This document shows positions 36,291 to 51,028 of a stretch of 64,000 nucleotides of DNA, piece by piece (positions within the stretch are counted from its first letter, which is position 1; every line of letters begins with the position of its first letter). A program made the translations under genes and the position numbers. A model generated the notes under the pieces. The model ran no database searches. It saw only the letters and a list, made by a program, of their open reading frames with translations, and was not told where the DNA came from. This DNA is from Schistocephalus solidus (Eukaryota > Platyhelminthes > Cestoda > Diphyllobothriidea > Diphyllobothriidae), in the NCBI GenBank assembly GCA_017591395.1, contig WEDG01000794.1, positions 248,001-312,000 of the forward strand, written 5' to 3'.

Positions 36291-37585
36291 CAGAGCTTTA
36301 TGTTGGCTAACCTAATCGCCGCTACCTCGGTTGTTACGAACAGCCGTTTGCAAAGGACTTCAGTGCATCACGGCCCGGTAGATAAGCTGAGAGACCTCTC
36401 TGGCGTCAACTCGGGGGCTCTGATCGATTAAATTTGTGAGAATTGAACCCGAAATTGATTGATTTTCCCTTTAACTAGCCAGACAGACATGTGTTCGCGT
36501 ACTCTCTTCTCCAGACGCCTCCACAGGAGCATGTAGGAAAGAGAAGTATGACAGACCACCAACCCACTTCCCCCAAACAAAAATGTACATTTAAACTCTG
36601 TACCTAGCTGAAAAATCCATTCCCTTGTTGTAATTGTAACGGCCTGATGAGATATTACTTAAAAACGTTTTATTTATTTATAGAAAGTCTGTCCATTTCC
36701 AGCGACGAGAACCACCACTACGCTGCTCTAGCGCAGTAGCAACATACGCATGACTGTTTTTTATGATGAACAGTCTCTTCCACGCAAATGCCCTTACGAA
36801 ACCAAGACGGTCGGAGATGGTGGAGGACGCTGTGGGTGGAGAGGCTGAAACCACGCCTAGACGCATCACGCACGTGCTCATCCCTCAAATCAGTTGGATT
36901 TCACGAACCTCGTCCAATTGAGAGTGTTGTAAGGAGTAATTTTAGCCTGACTCTCCGTCCTGCGTAGAACGGTTTTATTCCATTGGTCAAAACCTTCCAG
37001 GCCATAACTACTAGTACGTCGTGCTAATTTAAAGACACTGCTCATAGGCGGACACCACACCTTCGAGCAATTAACTCGACATTCCTCCTTTCATACTAGC
37101 GACAATTTCGGGTCAAGCGGACTGGAGGAAAAATCAAGCTGACGTGTATTGGAGCCTCTGTGGTATATGCAGGCATCCGCGCATGTATGGTACATCGCCG
37201 GTAGGCAATATCAAAGGCTAAATCCGTTAGTGTTGCCATGACAACCGATTGAAACGCAGAACTATAACCCCCTCAGGTGGCGCGTGGTTGCACTTGCCAT
37301 GAGGCTCAGTGGCAGTGCAACTTCCTCAGTTACCCCCCGCCCCGGTTACTGAACGGTAGATCCAACGGTAGATAGGTTATGGGCATGATTAGAGTTTAGA
37401 TTATGAATACGGTGAAGCTCTGGTTTTCGTTATTTTTTAGGATTAGGAAACAAGTGCGTGTACGCTTCCTGGAATTCGACGCCATTCCCCTGTATTGCGT
37501 GTGGAGGCATTCCTACTTCTCATTCCTCTCGCGGGGAGGGCATATAAGCGATTGCGGTAGCTCACAATTCATTGCCAAACGCGCA
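36291..37585. other. Intron sequence, weak TIR-A-like traces
   Basis: 37370-37560 holds phrases reminiscent of TIR-A interiors (ttcctggaattcgacgccat, catataagcgatt), but the ends are not resolved. Otherwise nothing recognised. Confidence 0.4.
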
Positions 37586-37890
37586 CCGATCACTAATGGA
37601 ACTCAATCGTCTCGTTCTGCCTTGGGGCTCTCTCGAACCCCGCCAGCAGCCGCACAGTGGTTAGTAGTAGAATAGGCAGCCGCACGATGCCGAACAAGAC
37701 AAGAGAGACTGGAATGACCATTTCTGGCTGATTAGCCATCATCAGCCAGTCTAACCCAAACCCAGGTGGTGCACTAACCAAGACTCGAACCCGCGATTTG
37801 TTGATCAGAAGTCCAACGTTCTAACCATTGAACCACGGGCCCTTTTTCTCGCTGGTTTATATCGGGAAGATTTATATTCGTTGATGAAAG
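37586..37890 (-). mobile_element. tRNA-derived SINE, reverse copy
   Basis: Tail (tcgttctgccttggggct), stem block (ccgccagcagccgcacagtg), a very short TAG/TAC core (gttagtagtagaatagg), body (agagagactggaatgacc), and head (gatttgttgatcagaagtcc then aaccattgaaccacgggc) are all in reverse orientation. Nearly complete. Confidence 0.85.
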
Positions 37891-37966
37891 CTCACCGATT
37901 GTTAACGGAACTCAATTCTGAGGCAGAATGGGATGAGTGGGTTCCGTTAGCGATCAGTGAACGTTC

Positions 37967-38003
<37 letters not shown>

Positions 38004-38190
38004 AATATTCCCGATCTAAATCAGCAAGACAATGGGCCCAGGGCTCAATGGGTAGAGCGTTGGACTTCTGATCAATAGGTGGCAGGTTCAAGCCTAGCGT
38101 GATTCACAAACTGGGATTGGGTATGACTGGCTGAGGACGGCTAATAAGTCAGAAATTGCCATCCTTGTCTTTTCCGGCAATATTCATCTG
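37891..38190 (+). mobile_element. tRNA-derived SINE tail, TA tract and forward copy
   Basis: A forward tail (gaggcagaatgggatgagtg) is followed by a TA tract at 37969-38000. Then come leader gtcaatattcccgatctaaa, head cagggctcaatgggtagagc and body gggtatgactggctgaggac. The preceding reverse tail (cgttgatgaaagctcaccga) makes a tail-to-tail hairpin with it. Confidence 0.8.
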
Positions 38191-38319
38191 GAAGTAGATG
38201 ATTATTTTAATATTTCGAATTCTTTCACTGCACTATGTCCTTAATTCCCGTGCGCAAGGGTAAACGCTTCATCAGTATACGTCAGTTTGGCCGTCCTTAT
38301 CCTAAAATTTCAATCTTAT

Positions 38320-38645
38320 GCTCCACAGAAGGGTGGTGCAGGGACAGTGACTTGGGTGCAAATTAGTTTTAATTGATAGTAGACTTTCACAGTATCTACC
38401 GCACGCTTGCTTCTCTTAATCGCCTGCACCCGGTGTCAAGACAGCGTCAAGAAGATCGGAGGTTGGATCAGGCACAGATGAATCATCTCCCACGGAATGG
38501 GGGAGCCGCGTGCCACCACGCCCCCCCATGTTTGACATTTTTAACCTAAATAACGCCTGCCGCGCCCTGATTTCGCCCTCGTGTTGGTCCAGCGCATCTA
38601 CTGCGCTGACCGTTCTTTCAGCAGTATGTTGCATTATTGGTTCGA
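38320..38645 (+). repeat. Diverged single unit of the ~373-bp satellite family
   Basis: Hairpin remnant (atgctccacagaagggtggt), gggacagtgacttggg, ctaccgcacgcttgc, acccggtgtcaagacagcgt then caagaagatcggagg, and ataacgcctgccgcgccctg. The order is as in the array, with the CA-rich end lost. It is followed within 10 bp by the mariner-like foldback. Confidence 0.8.
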
Positions 38646-38653
38646 CCCATTTA

Positions 38654-39600
38654 CTGTAGATTTTCAATCTCATGAAAGGTCAACCTAAATTCTGACATTT
38701 GCTTTCTATTCGAGGAAGTTACCTTAGTAGGGTTGTAACATGGATTATCATGCAGCCTAATCTCTAAATATTTCAGTAGGATTGCGGTTTTTCAACAAGC
38801 TTCTTGTCTGATCATTTGTGAAAAGTTTGATCTTTAGAAAACTACTACGTACGTAGTATGCATTTTTCTAATTTATTTTCTCTGTCCCTATAAATTCAAA
38901 TATATTTTGTAAGTAAATGCACCAAAATATTCTTTCTTATACTCCTTGGGGTAGCACATTATGTCTTGTTTAATTTTTTTATATGTGGAGAAAGGTTAGG
39001 TTTTGGTTTGAAAAAAGTTTTTAATTAAGAGATTATTCAGGTCCTGATATGTTTCTTCATACTACATCTTACCTGTCAGTTTATAAATGTTGCCTTTAGA
39101 GTATAAAACATCAGCTACACCCATTGGAAAATTTTATGAGCCTTATGTGACCTTTTCCTCATAACGAAGATAAGTGTGTCATTTTCTTTAGACAAAATGT
39201 ACCCAGCATGTTTTTTGGAAACCTTGAATTCCAATGTGATGGCCCGTAGTGTTTCAAATTATCCAACAATTTACACAAAAGATGTCCATCCTTCAAGTAT
39301 TAAATTTCAAGTAAACGTAATTTCGTACCCAATGAGTATCAAAAAGAATATTTTACTACATTCTTCTATAAAATATATTTGAAGTTATAAGAGCAGGAAA
39401 AATGTAATGAGGAAAATGCATACTACTTTATTAGCCTTTTTTACGTAGTAAGCTTTTTGCAGGCGGTCGTTCAAAAGCCGGCATCGTGAGATTACGTTGC
39501 ATGCTAATCAACATTTCAACACTACTTACGTAATTTTCTCGAATCTAAAACACATTTCAGAATTTCAATCGGCATTTCATGAGGTATGAAATCTAGTGTC
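38654..39600. mobile_element. Mariner-like foldback (non-autonomous), 947 bp
   Basis: Two long arms of roughly 300 bp are inverted copies of each other. For example, tataaattcaaatatatttt in the left arm pairs with aaaatatatttgaagttata in the right arm, and the motif tatgcatttt pairs with aaaatgcata. The ends are ctgtagatttt and gaaatctagtgtc, flanked by TA on both sides. No coding capacity. Its sibling is at 51029-51982. Confidence 0.8.
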
Positions 39601-39602
39601 TA

Positions 39603-43026
<3,424 letters not shown>

Positions 43027-43131
43027 GTCAACGCGAAGTGAACTCCGATAGGTGAGACCAAAGTAATCCGTCTCCGTCAGCTCTTGCTTGTTGTAGATGT
43101 CCTCCAGTAGATGAATACCGTAGGCATTTCG
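43027..43131 (-). CDS. FERM exon, end of lobe F1
   Basis: A 105-bp exon of 35 codons, phase 0 at both ends. The acceptor reads ATTTTAG and the donor GTGAGT. It begins RNAYGIHLLEDIY, corresponding to the F1 helix after the ubiquitin-like strands, and carries the strongly conserved DYFGLTY motif at residues 22-28. The following RSSLRVD replaces the loop that usually leads to the WLD motif, which is supplied by the next exon. No stop interrupts the frame. The exon that should precede it, with the first strands of F1 and the initiator methionine, was not recognised between 43132 and 64000 and may lie outside the window. Confidence 0.9.
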
Positions 43132-43924
43132 CTAAAATGCACACAAAAATGAAGAAAATGTTTGTTACTGCAAGGTTCGGTTGTTCAAAGAGAACGTGTT
43201 TATTTCCGGTAGCCGACGTTGGGGATCTGACTTCGAGCTCTTAGGATTCATTGTATAAATATTCGAGTAGGCTGCCGTAATACGAACTTATCCCCTCCAG
43301 TACAATAGGTGGCTACACGCCAAATTTTAGGGAGGATATCTATTCCCCAATCTCCCTGGAACCTAACGCAAGATTGTCTGTATTACTAGAGTAGAGAGGT
43401 TTCTATTCGACCTGCCACACGGGATCTACAACATCTCCCTATGAATAACCTTTATAAGGGAATCTATGATAAGCTGCGACCGTCAGCTCCAAAGGAATCA
43501 CCTTCTGGGAGAACTAATAGGTGGAATATTCTTAATAATATAAAAAGGACAGGCTCTAAGTAATGACAAAAATTCGTACACCCAGGAAACTCGCATCACC
43601 AGGCGAAATATGCAGTTGGACATATTACTGATCAGAGATTAAATGTCCTTTTCCCTAATTTTTTTCAAGATTTTTGAAGAAAGAGACCATGCGCATTCCA
43701 AAGCTACGGCAGGGAGAGGTCCTTCTTACGACACGTAAAAAATGTACCTGTTTTGTTTAATTTAGCTCAAAGTCTTCATCCAAGGGAAATAGATTCGTGA
43801 GGTCCACAACCAGATGTCACCCTTTCGTTTTATTCTGCTTCCCGTTTGAAAAATAAATACTTTTTTTTCTTGTACCCTTCCTGTCTGCCAGCAAAACTTG
43901 CAAAGCTCCAAGTTTACCCTCTCT

Positions 43925-44325
43925 TCTATCTAAACTAAATACGACAGTTCTGACCGTCGTAATCCGACGATATCCACCGTATGCTCCATGGGAAAGTGGA
44001 GCAGGGACGGTGACTTGCGCGTGGTTTAGTTTATAGTGATAGTAGACTTGCGCTGCATCTACCGCACTCTCTACTCCTCCCCCATCTGAGCCCGGTGTTA
44101 AGACAGAGTCAAGAAGACCGGAGGCTGGAGAGGGCGCAGGTGGCTGGCGCGGCCGGGTCCCCTAAGTCCGAGCCGCCCCTAGGCGTGCCACCACACCTCC
44201 ATTGTTCGGCATTTGTTAGCGGAGCGCAACCCGAATAACGCATGCCGTGCCCTGATGTAGCCCCCGTGTTGGTCCAACGCATCTATTACGTGGCCCGTTT
44301 AGGGGGCACATCTATCTAAACTAAA
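43925..44325 (+). mobile_element. Single satellite unit inserted with 15-bp target-site duplication
   Basis: A 371-bp unit (43940-44310) of the array family is flanked by perfect direct repeats tctatctaaactaaa at 43925-43939 and 44311-44325. The unit starts tacgacagttc and ends agggggcaca, exactly the CA-run junction between units of the array at 6390-8890. It is closely similar to those units. It has no poly(A) and no coding capacity. Confidence 0.9.
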
Positions 44326-44329
44326 CTAC

Positions 44330-44929
44330 ATCCTTAAACACGGGCCTACAGTTTCGACGGTAGTCAGGGCAGGTGTGCGCACGGCCGAGGGCAATCAACA
44401 AAAGACAAAGCTGAGTGACTATTTTTTACTGTTTTGTCGTTATCAGTCAGCTGCACATAAAAATAAGACTTCAAAGTGTGTCATAGTGGAGGATACTGCA
44501 CATGTGCCAGCAGCGACTTCTCCGCATAAAAGAGGGTCTGTCATGTCGAAATATTATTGGTCAGCTCTCAATGGGCTGATTATCAAGCAACATGTGTAAA
44601 CAATCCTATAGGGTCGGAATGTGGTTCCTTCCTGAGAGCTCAGAGGTTCAGATTCTAGGTCAAACCTCCATCTTTACTGCATCACGCGGCATGCTTTCCA
44701 AGTATGTGCACGTAGAATCGAGACTGTGTAAATTCCGAGCTCATGTAATAAAAAATATGATGATCTTTGTAAAAGTCCGGTTAAAATCATAAATTTTCCG
44801 TTTGCTGATACCACGACCGTGAAGCCAACCCTTCCCCCTGACTGTGCACAATATCTATCTTCCTTTTCTGCCCCAAGCTGCTGCCAAGCTGTAGAAAGCG
44901 AGATTTTGTCCTACCAGTCATCATTTTTT
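44330..44929. other. No recognised feature
   Basis: No exon, RNA gene or shared repeat recognised between the inserted unit and the minisatellite. Confidence 0.45.
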
Positions 44930-45170
44930 TCCTTTGACACCAGGCTCGTGTTCATGCATCCTTGTATGCACTTTTTTCTGAGTTCATCAATTATCAATTG
45001 TCATCATGTTTTTCACCTGACACCAGGCTTGTGTTCATGCATCCTTGTATGAACTTGTTTGCTGAGTTCATAAATTATCAATTATCATCATGTTTTTCAC
45101 CTGACAACAGGCTTGTGTTCATGCATCCTTGTATGCACTTGTTTGCTGAGTTCATTAATTACATTTACTG
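44930..45170. repeat. 83-bp minisatellite, nearly three copies
   Basis: The phrase aggcttgtgttcatgcatcc (first copy aggctcgtg) starts at 44942, 45025 and 45109, spacing 83 and 84 bp. Units are about 90-95% alike by eye. The open frame through it repeats a 28-residue block and is not evidence of a gene. Confidence 0.9.
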
Positions 45171-45880
45171 CGTAAGTAAGGTTAGATTTCTGGCCAAATG
45201 TCAGGGGAGGGAACGCGAGAAAGATGCCTACGTCGAAGGACTGGCAAGGCTGTATCCAAAGGACTCGTCAAATTAGTTGGCGGAGTGGTAAACGGAGTAG
45301 CAATCAGATAAGCAATTATCCGCCAACAGTCTGCGTATCCAAAGTACATACTAAAAAGTGATTCAAAGACTGAGATTATTTTGCTGATTTAATGCAACTG
45401 CGGCAGTGTCAAGTTCAAGATGGTTTTGATCCTCTAGAAAATAAGACTTCCAGCCCTTGTCAGAACAAGATACAGAGATGGGTTGATTTCCGTTATCTTC
45501 ATTGGCACGCACCTTTAATTAACCGAGTTCGGCCCGGTAGTTGGTTGCCTGTTTGTGACGTTAACACTCATTCGGACTAGCTCGCTTTGGAAAGGCCATA
45601 GATCTGTGTTCTTCCATTCCCATGGAAATAAATCGCGATCTGCGGCGAAGAAGGTACTATTGAGGTTAGGTTCAATCATTTTATGAAGCTCATCAATTAA
45701 TCATCTGCGCTGTGTGTGCGTGCATTTTTGTGTCGTCCATCCCAGCTGGTGGATAGGGGTAAGGTTGGCGCAATGAGGGTAGAATAAGTCTGAAAAGTTG
45801 CTGAATCATACTACTTTAATCACTGTCGGTACTCTCTCTCTGCTGCCGTAAGCTGACCGAGTTCGGTTTGCGAACTCTGC
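45171..45880. other. No recognised feature
   Basis: No exon or repeat recognised. Confidence 0.45.
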
Positions 45881-45884
45881 CATT

Positions 45885-46500
45885 TCATTTGGGCAGCCAA
45901 TCAGGCTGTATGCGCCCATTCTTACAAAAACAGAGTGTTGAACTTCTAACCAACAGAGCACGAGTTCGAGCTTCAGGTGCCGCAACATCTGGGATTGGGT
46001 ATGGCTGGTTGATGATGGCTAATAAGTCAGAAATGACCATTCTAGTCTCCCTTGTCTTTGTTGGTCATGTTATTCTGTCTGTATCCCTAGCCGCTGTGTG
46101 GCTGCTAGCGGGGCTCGATAGTGAGCCCAAGACAGAACGCGACGAGTGAGTCCCGTAACCAATTGGCTGGCACCAATCCACCAAAGTTAATATTCCCGAT
46201 CGAAACTGGCAAGACAACGAGCTCGTGATGCAGTGGGTTAGAGCGTTGGAATTCTAATCAACGGCTCACGGGTTTGAACCCCAGGTGATGCAACACACAG
46301 TGTTGGTTATGACTGTCTGATGACGGTTACTAAGCCAGAAACGACCATTCACATCTCTATTGACCTTGTTGGCAGTTTTTTTTCTGCCCCTAATATACTG
46401 GCCGCCGTGTGATTTCTGGTGGCAACAAGAGTGAGTCCCTAGGCACAACGCGACAACTGAATCACGTAACCGATCGGTGAGCGCCCATCCACCATTCTAA
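45885..46500 (+). mobile_element. tRNA-derived SINE, tandem dimer
   Basis: First copy: decayed head (gttgaacttctaaccaacag), body gggtatggctggttgatgat, core without trinucleotide run, tail gaacgcgacgagtgagtccc. Second copy: leader attcccgatcgaaactggca, head gagctcgtgatgcagtgggt, body and tail to about 46500. Spacing is again close to 310 bp, as at 4.2 kb. Confidence 0.85.
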
Positions 46501-47129
46501 CTATCTATGCATATAAATAGTAATGTATTTGAGTTGGACTGCCACAGACGGTGAATACTTAACTATCGTTGTTTCCTACTTACTCAATAACCTCATTAGT
46601 TAGTAACGACACGTACCACCACATTGGATTAAATACCTCAGCGTTACTCATAAAATTATGCGTAATGCTCACAGATAAATTCAGTCCAGTTGTTCAGTAG
46701 CAGCATAAAACTCTGTTTCTAAACCACACCCCTCACATCCATCCGTATTTGTCGGCATGCGATCGGGAGCTTATATAAGTAGGTTGGATGCCGAACAAAT
46801 TGAGTATGTTTAAAGAGGAAACGGATCCTTCAACTGTTAAGGGGATCGCGATCCGAAACCACCCTTTCAGGTGTACAGGTGCAGCCCTGCAATTTAATAG
46901 GGAATAAAAACTGTTCTACGTGAATGCCTTGATTGAATACACAGCTAGTAGGCATAAAAGTTTGCATAAAAGTAATATGTTTCTAACTTTTATCTGGTGA
47001 CATTGTGTCGTCCTGCAACTGGTTTCTGATTTCAATTCATCGTCCTTCTGTATAACAACACTTTCTTACTTGAATTGCTTAACAAAGACCTAGTACGACA
47101 TATGACCTGAAGGAATTGATTAATTAATA
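46501..47129. other. No recognised feature
   Basis: No exon or repeat recognised. Confidence 0.45.
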
Positions 47130-47245
47130 GGAAGAAGGTTGTTCGTTCACCGGAATCATGGCTTTATTCGTCTGAGCTTTCGAACTCTTACTGGTGTCCA
47201 TCATCAGAGATAAAACAGCAAAAAACAAGTAACAGTTGTAGGGGG
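47130..47245 (-). mobile_element. Solo Penelope-type terminal repeat with hammerhead-like core
   Basis: The minus strand reads CTGATGA, a GGAC...GTTC stem with a 10-nt loop, then GAAA, followed by gctcagacgaataaagcc. This CUGANGA-helix II-GAAA order is the hammerhead core known from PLE terminal repeats. No RT or nuclease sequence is adjacent, so it would be a solo end of a third PLE lineage. Confidence 0.55.
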
Positions 47246-47884
47246 CAGGGGCCAATCAGACACACCAGTTCGGAAGTGACTTTGCAGGGCCCTGTATGCC
47301 GGCGCCAGATCAATAAATCGATCCAGGCTTCAATCAATTCTCGGCTTGTCTTGCGTCTGGCCTAGGCGATTATCTTTGTATCAAGTTTTCTGTGTTTTCT
47401 AAACTAATGTCAGGCCCTCTTTCCCTAATGGCATTCGGCCAACCCTCCGATGGTCACCTGTGCCTAGTAATAACAATAGTAGTATGTATATTTTCACGTC
47501 CGCGTCCCTGATCTGGCGCCATTTCTGGGTTTACGGTACCAGACCCGCAGTTGACAAACTTTGGCAAACAAGCTACCTCACACGAACCTGGTCGGTACCC
47601 CCTTAGACACTGTAGACGTGTTTACCTAGGTCTACCCCACTCCCCCCCCCAGACTGGCCATCTCAATGATGGCGCGTGCACACACCCAACCACACCACCC
47701 TGCAGAGAACACTGTGCTGTGCGTGTTCGTTTAGTTCGCAGTGTAGTACTCAGCTATAAAAACACAACTGGCGGTTTGCAAAGTTACGTTTCACTGTGTT
47801 CGAACAGGTTTCTGTGCAGTGCCCTGAAGGTTCTAGAAGTCCAAAATATACTAATAATTCTGGTGTGTTCATTTATGAACGCTC
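47246..47884. other. No recognised feature
   Basis: No exon or repeat recognised. A frame covering 47551-48129 is long only because it enters the trinucleotide tract of the next SINE. Confidence 0.45.
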
Positions 47885-48333
47885 ACCTATCGTTAACGAA
47901 ATTCACTCGGCCTGTTCTGTCTTGGGGCTCATCCGCGAGTCCCGCCAGCAGACGCACAGCGGCTAGCATTATTAGTAGTAGTAGTAGTATAAGTAGTAGT
48001 ATTAGTAGTAGGAGCAGTAGTAGTATTAGTAGTAGTAATAGTAGTAGGAGCAGTAGCAGTATCAGCAGCAGCAGTAGCAGTAGCAGTAGCAGTAGCAGTA
48101 GCAGTAGCAGTAGCAGTCAGCAGTGGTAGTAGTAGGAGCAGCAGTAGCATTAGTAGTAGTAGTAGTAGTAGTAGTAGTAGCAGAGTAGTAGTAGCAGTAG
48201 TAGTAGCAGTAGTAGTAGTAGTAGCAGTAGCAGTAGCATTAGTAGTAGTAGTAGTAGCAGCAGTAGCAGTAGCAGTAGCAGTAGCAGTAGCAGTAGCAGT
48301 AGTAGCAGTAGTAGTAGTAGTAGCAGTAGTAGC

Positions 48334-48368
<35 letters not shown>

Positions 48369-48440
48369 AGGTTGATTACCACTGCCGAAAAAGACAAGGG
48401 AGACTGGAATGGCCATTTTTGGCCCATAAGCCGTCATCAG
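47885..48440 (-). mobile_element. tRNA-derived SINE with expanded trinucleotide core, reverse copy
   Basis: SINE tail (tcggcctgttctgtcttggg) and stem block (cagcagacgcacagcggcta) on the left, body (agggagactggaatggcc) on the right. Between them, about 47967-48369 is an AGT/AGC-rich trinucleotide tract of roughly 400 bp. In other copies this same site holds only a few TAC units. Confidence 0.9.
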
Positions 48441-48454
48441 CCAGGCATACCCAA

Positions 48455-48695
48455 CACTAGGTTGTGTCGTGGTGGTAGTTAGAGCGTTGAGCTTCCGATC
48501 AACAGGTCTTGGGTTCAAGCCTCAGGAGGACCACCACCTGAGGTTGGGTATGAATGGCTGCTGACGACTAATGAGCCAGAAATGACCAGTTCAGTCTCCC
48601 TTGTCTTTGGCGGCATTGTTAATCTGCCTCTAATTCTGTTTTGATTGCCGTCCAATCCCCGGCAAAGGACTTGCTGTCAGGTTTGATCATAACTT
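48455..48695 (+). mobile_element. tRNA-derived SINE, alternative 3' module
   Basis: Head gtggtagttagagcgttgag, box B-like gggttcaagcctc, body gggtatgaatggctgctgac. It ends in the module gtccaatccccggcaaagga then cttgctgtcagg instead of the stem/tail block. It lies head to head with the preceding reverse copy. Confidence 0.8.
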
Positions 48696-49628
48696 GAAAC
48701 TGCAGGAGCTACTATCTTACGGGGATTTATATGGCCTCAGAATGGGTATATTGAAGGGGCTATCTGCGTTCCAGAAAACGACGTTTTTCAGAAAAATTAC
48801 TGATATCACAGCTGGAACCCACAACTTATGTGACGATGTTACGAGCCCTGAGTGACTCCCGTGGAAAATGGGGTTGCGTTTGCGTCTGGTGGTGCCTCTG
48901 CATAATTCCAACTGTGAAGGTAGGGTTATATTAACGTAGTAAAACGCATATGTATCAGATTAAACTTAATGAGTGAAAGTTAGGCTGTGTAGATCGTTAC
49001 AACACTTGTCAAATACGTCATCACGCGAGGTAGCAAAAACAACTTTTTGGTGAGACTAGTGAGCGGGCGGACAGAAAATCAATTAAGAGGTGAAACCTGC
49101 AGAAGGAAGAACCAGAAAAAGAACAAAAAGAACCACGGGTTTCGTGAATAACGTTCCTCGTGGCAAAATATGTAGACCAAAAAATATTGTCCTTAGGGAA
49201 AATCACCTCCTGTCTACGGTTCAATTTGGTCCCAAGTTGTGGCCTTATGTCCTCGCTTGTAATACCCAACCTGGAAGGGGGTGCTGTTCTTCAAGTCAAG
49301 CCCCGATTTCGCCAGCAAGTGTTTTTGGTCATTTGATGTGAGCAACTAACGTCAGTAATGTCATTTTCCAGTCACATCGAATATTGAGGCCTTAGAAGTA
49401 ACCAACCAGTGAACCCGATGCGCCAACACCTGTGGTTTGGGCACCACTGTCTACCGACTGTCACTAAGTCAAAAATGACCCCTTCGGTAAACAGATGCTC
49501 GGTGAATGTTGTTTTGGCAAGTGTGTCCAGTGAATTTTTTCTCCGGTTGAAAGACTGACAATGTTGTTTTTGTACGAAAGGGACCGTAGAGCTGCCTTTC
49601 TGGACCAGAGTATTCGCAAGAACTTAAT
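48696..49628. other. No recognised feature
   Basis: Several short frames on both strands without motifs. No repeat recognised. Confidence 0.45.
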
Positions 49629-50195
49629 ATGTGACGCAACTCAGGGAACGAAGGATAGGTCAACAAGTAATATGGGACCAGTGGTAAAATAATTTTTATG
49701 GATGGGGCTAAATGAGGAAAAGGAGATAACCAACCTAATTCTAACTCTAACCATTGTTTTAGTTAGAGTTAGCATTCGTTTCCGGGTTAGTAAGGTCGCA
49801 TAATAGTTTGATGTCTCGACAAGTGTGCGGATCGGGAGATCCGGTGGTCTTGCCTCATGTGATATCGTTTCTAGCTGGCCTGACTCACCTTTATTCGGAC
49901 TCTTTGCGGGAGTAAAAGTGAGGCCTGGTCTGCAAGATCTTTCACTATCAAAGCAAAAACGGATGCGTTTTGAACCTACCGCGGCATCCTAATAGTCGAT
50001 GCTTGAAAAGTTGGCATTTGATCCGATACTACGGTCCTCCTACCGCTGGCGAAATATAGTGTGACCCTACTAGCCCGGCAACGAATGTTAACCCTAACGG
50101 ACACAATGGATAGAGTAAGGGTTACGTTGGCATGTATTACCGCAGCGTGTCATACGCTGACCTATCATTTCTTCCTTGAGTTTGGTTGCCGAGTA
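49629..50195. mobile_element. TIR-B element, complete
   Basis: Left end atgtgacgcaactcagggaa then cgaaggataggtca; right end gacctatcatttcttccttg then agtttggttgcc, its inverted complement with several changes. The interior shares tttttatggatggggctaaa with 2485-2915. About 567 bp, non-coding. Confidence 0.75.
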
Positions 50196-51026
50196 TTCTT
50201 TAAAGCTCTTCAAAGCACCCGTTGAGGAAGTAGCCAAGCGACTGCGTGAGACTCCATTTTACTCGAAACAGAACCTTCTAGTAGGTCGGTGGAGACCCTA
50301 GCGTGTAGTGAGTCTCGTGAAACGTTAGCTAAGATACCTACACATGATTCAAAGCCTAAGGATCCAGGCTCTCCCTTTCATAGCTTCAGGAGATTCCTTT
50401 AGGAGCTCAAGATTAAAACTTGAGTTTTTTGCCTCCAGTCTCTCGGAAATTACTATTTTTTGAGGTTGCAGCAACAGCAACTGCTATCATCACCCTCACA
50501 TTTAGTTATTTATTCACTGTGGCATGATGACATCCAACTGAAGGTTTTTAATGATTTTTGTCGATATCAGTCGCAAGCGCCGAATGCCGAAGTGCCGTAG
50601 TTTTCCTGCATATTTTCAATGCGTGTTATGTTGCATGCTCTCCCTTGAAATTGATAACAACAATAGCGTTTTGCACATTTTCGCCAAACCTACCTAAACA
50701 CATCGAATTCACTGTCAATGAGAAGTTTCTATAGGTTGGTGACATAAATGTCACAGTAAGTTCGTTTCATAGTGTCCGCAGAATTTTTACAACCAGCATT
50801 AAGGTTGTTACGGGATGTCTGAATTGGTGTTCATTTGTGCTAGCCCATGGTCTCTTTCCAAGGGCTGGGAAAAAAACTCGAAGAGACAGGGCCATGGAGA
50901 TTATGTTCCATGCTCAGTCAGTCATGACGGTACTACGCACATTTTTGATTTGGAGGGATAAATTTCAAAAATTACGATGAAGGAAGTAGAACGCTTGAAC
51001 CTCCTGAATCTGTCCACCAAAAAACC
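50196..51026. other. No recognised feature
   Basis: No exon or shared repeat recognised. Confidence 0.45.
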
Positions 51027-51028
51027 TA

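Noticed and set aside
38305..38675. Possible target-site duplication (tttcaatcttatg / tttcaatctcatg) around the diverged satellite unit.
   Set aside because: The right copy is part of the terminal repeat of the mariner-like foldback and the left copy overlaps the unit itself, so the match is not a duplication of target DNA.
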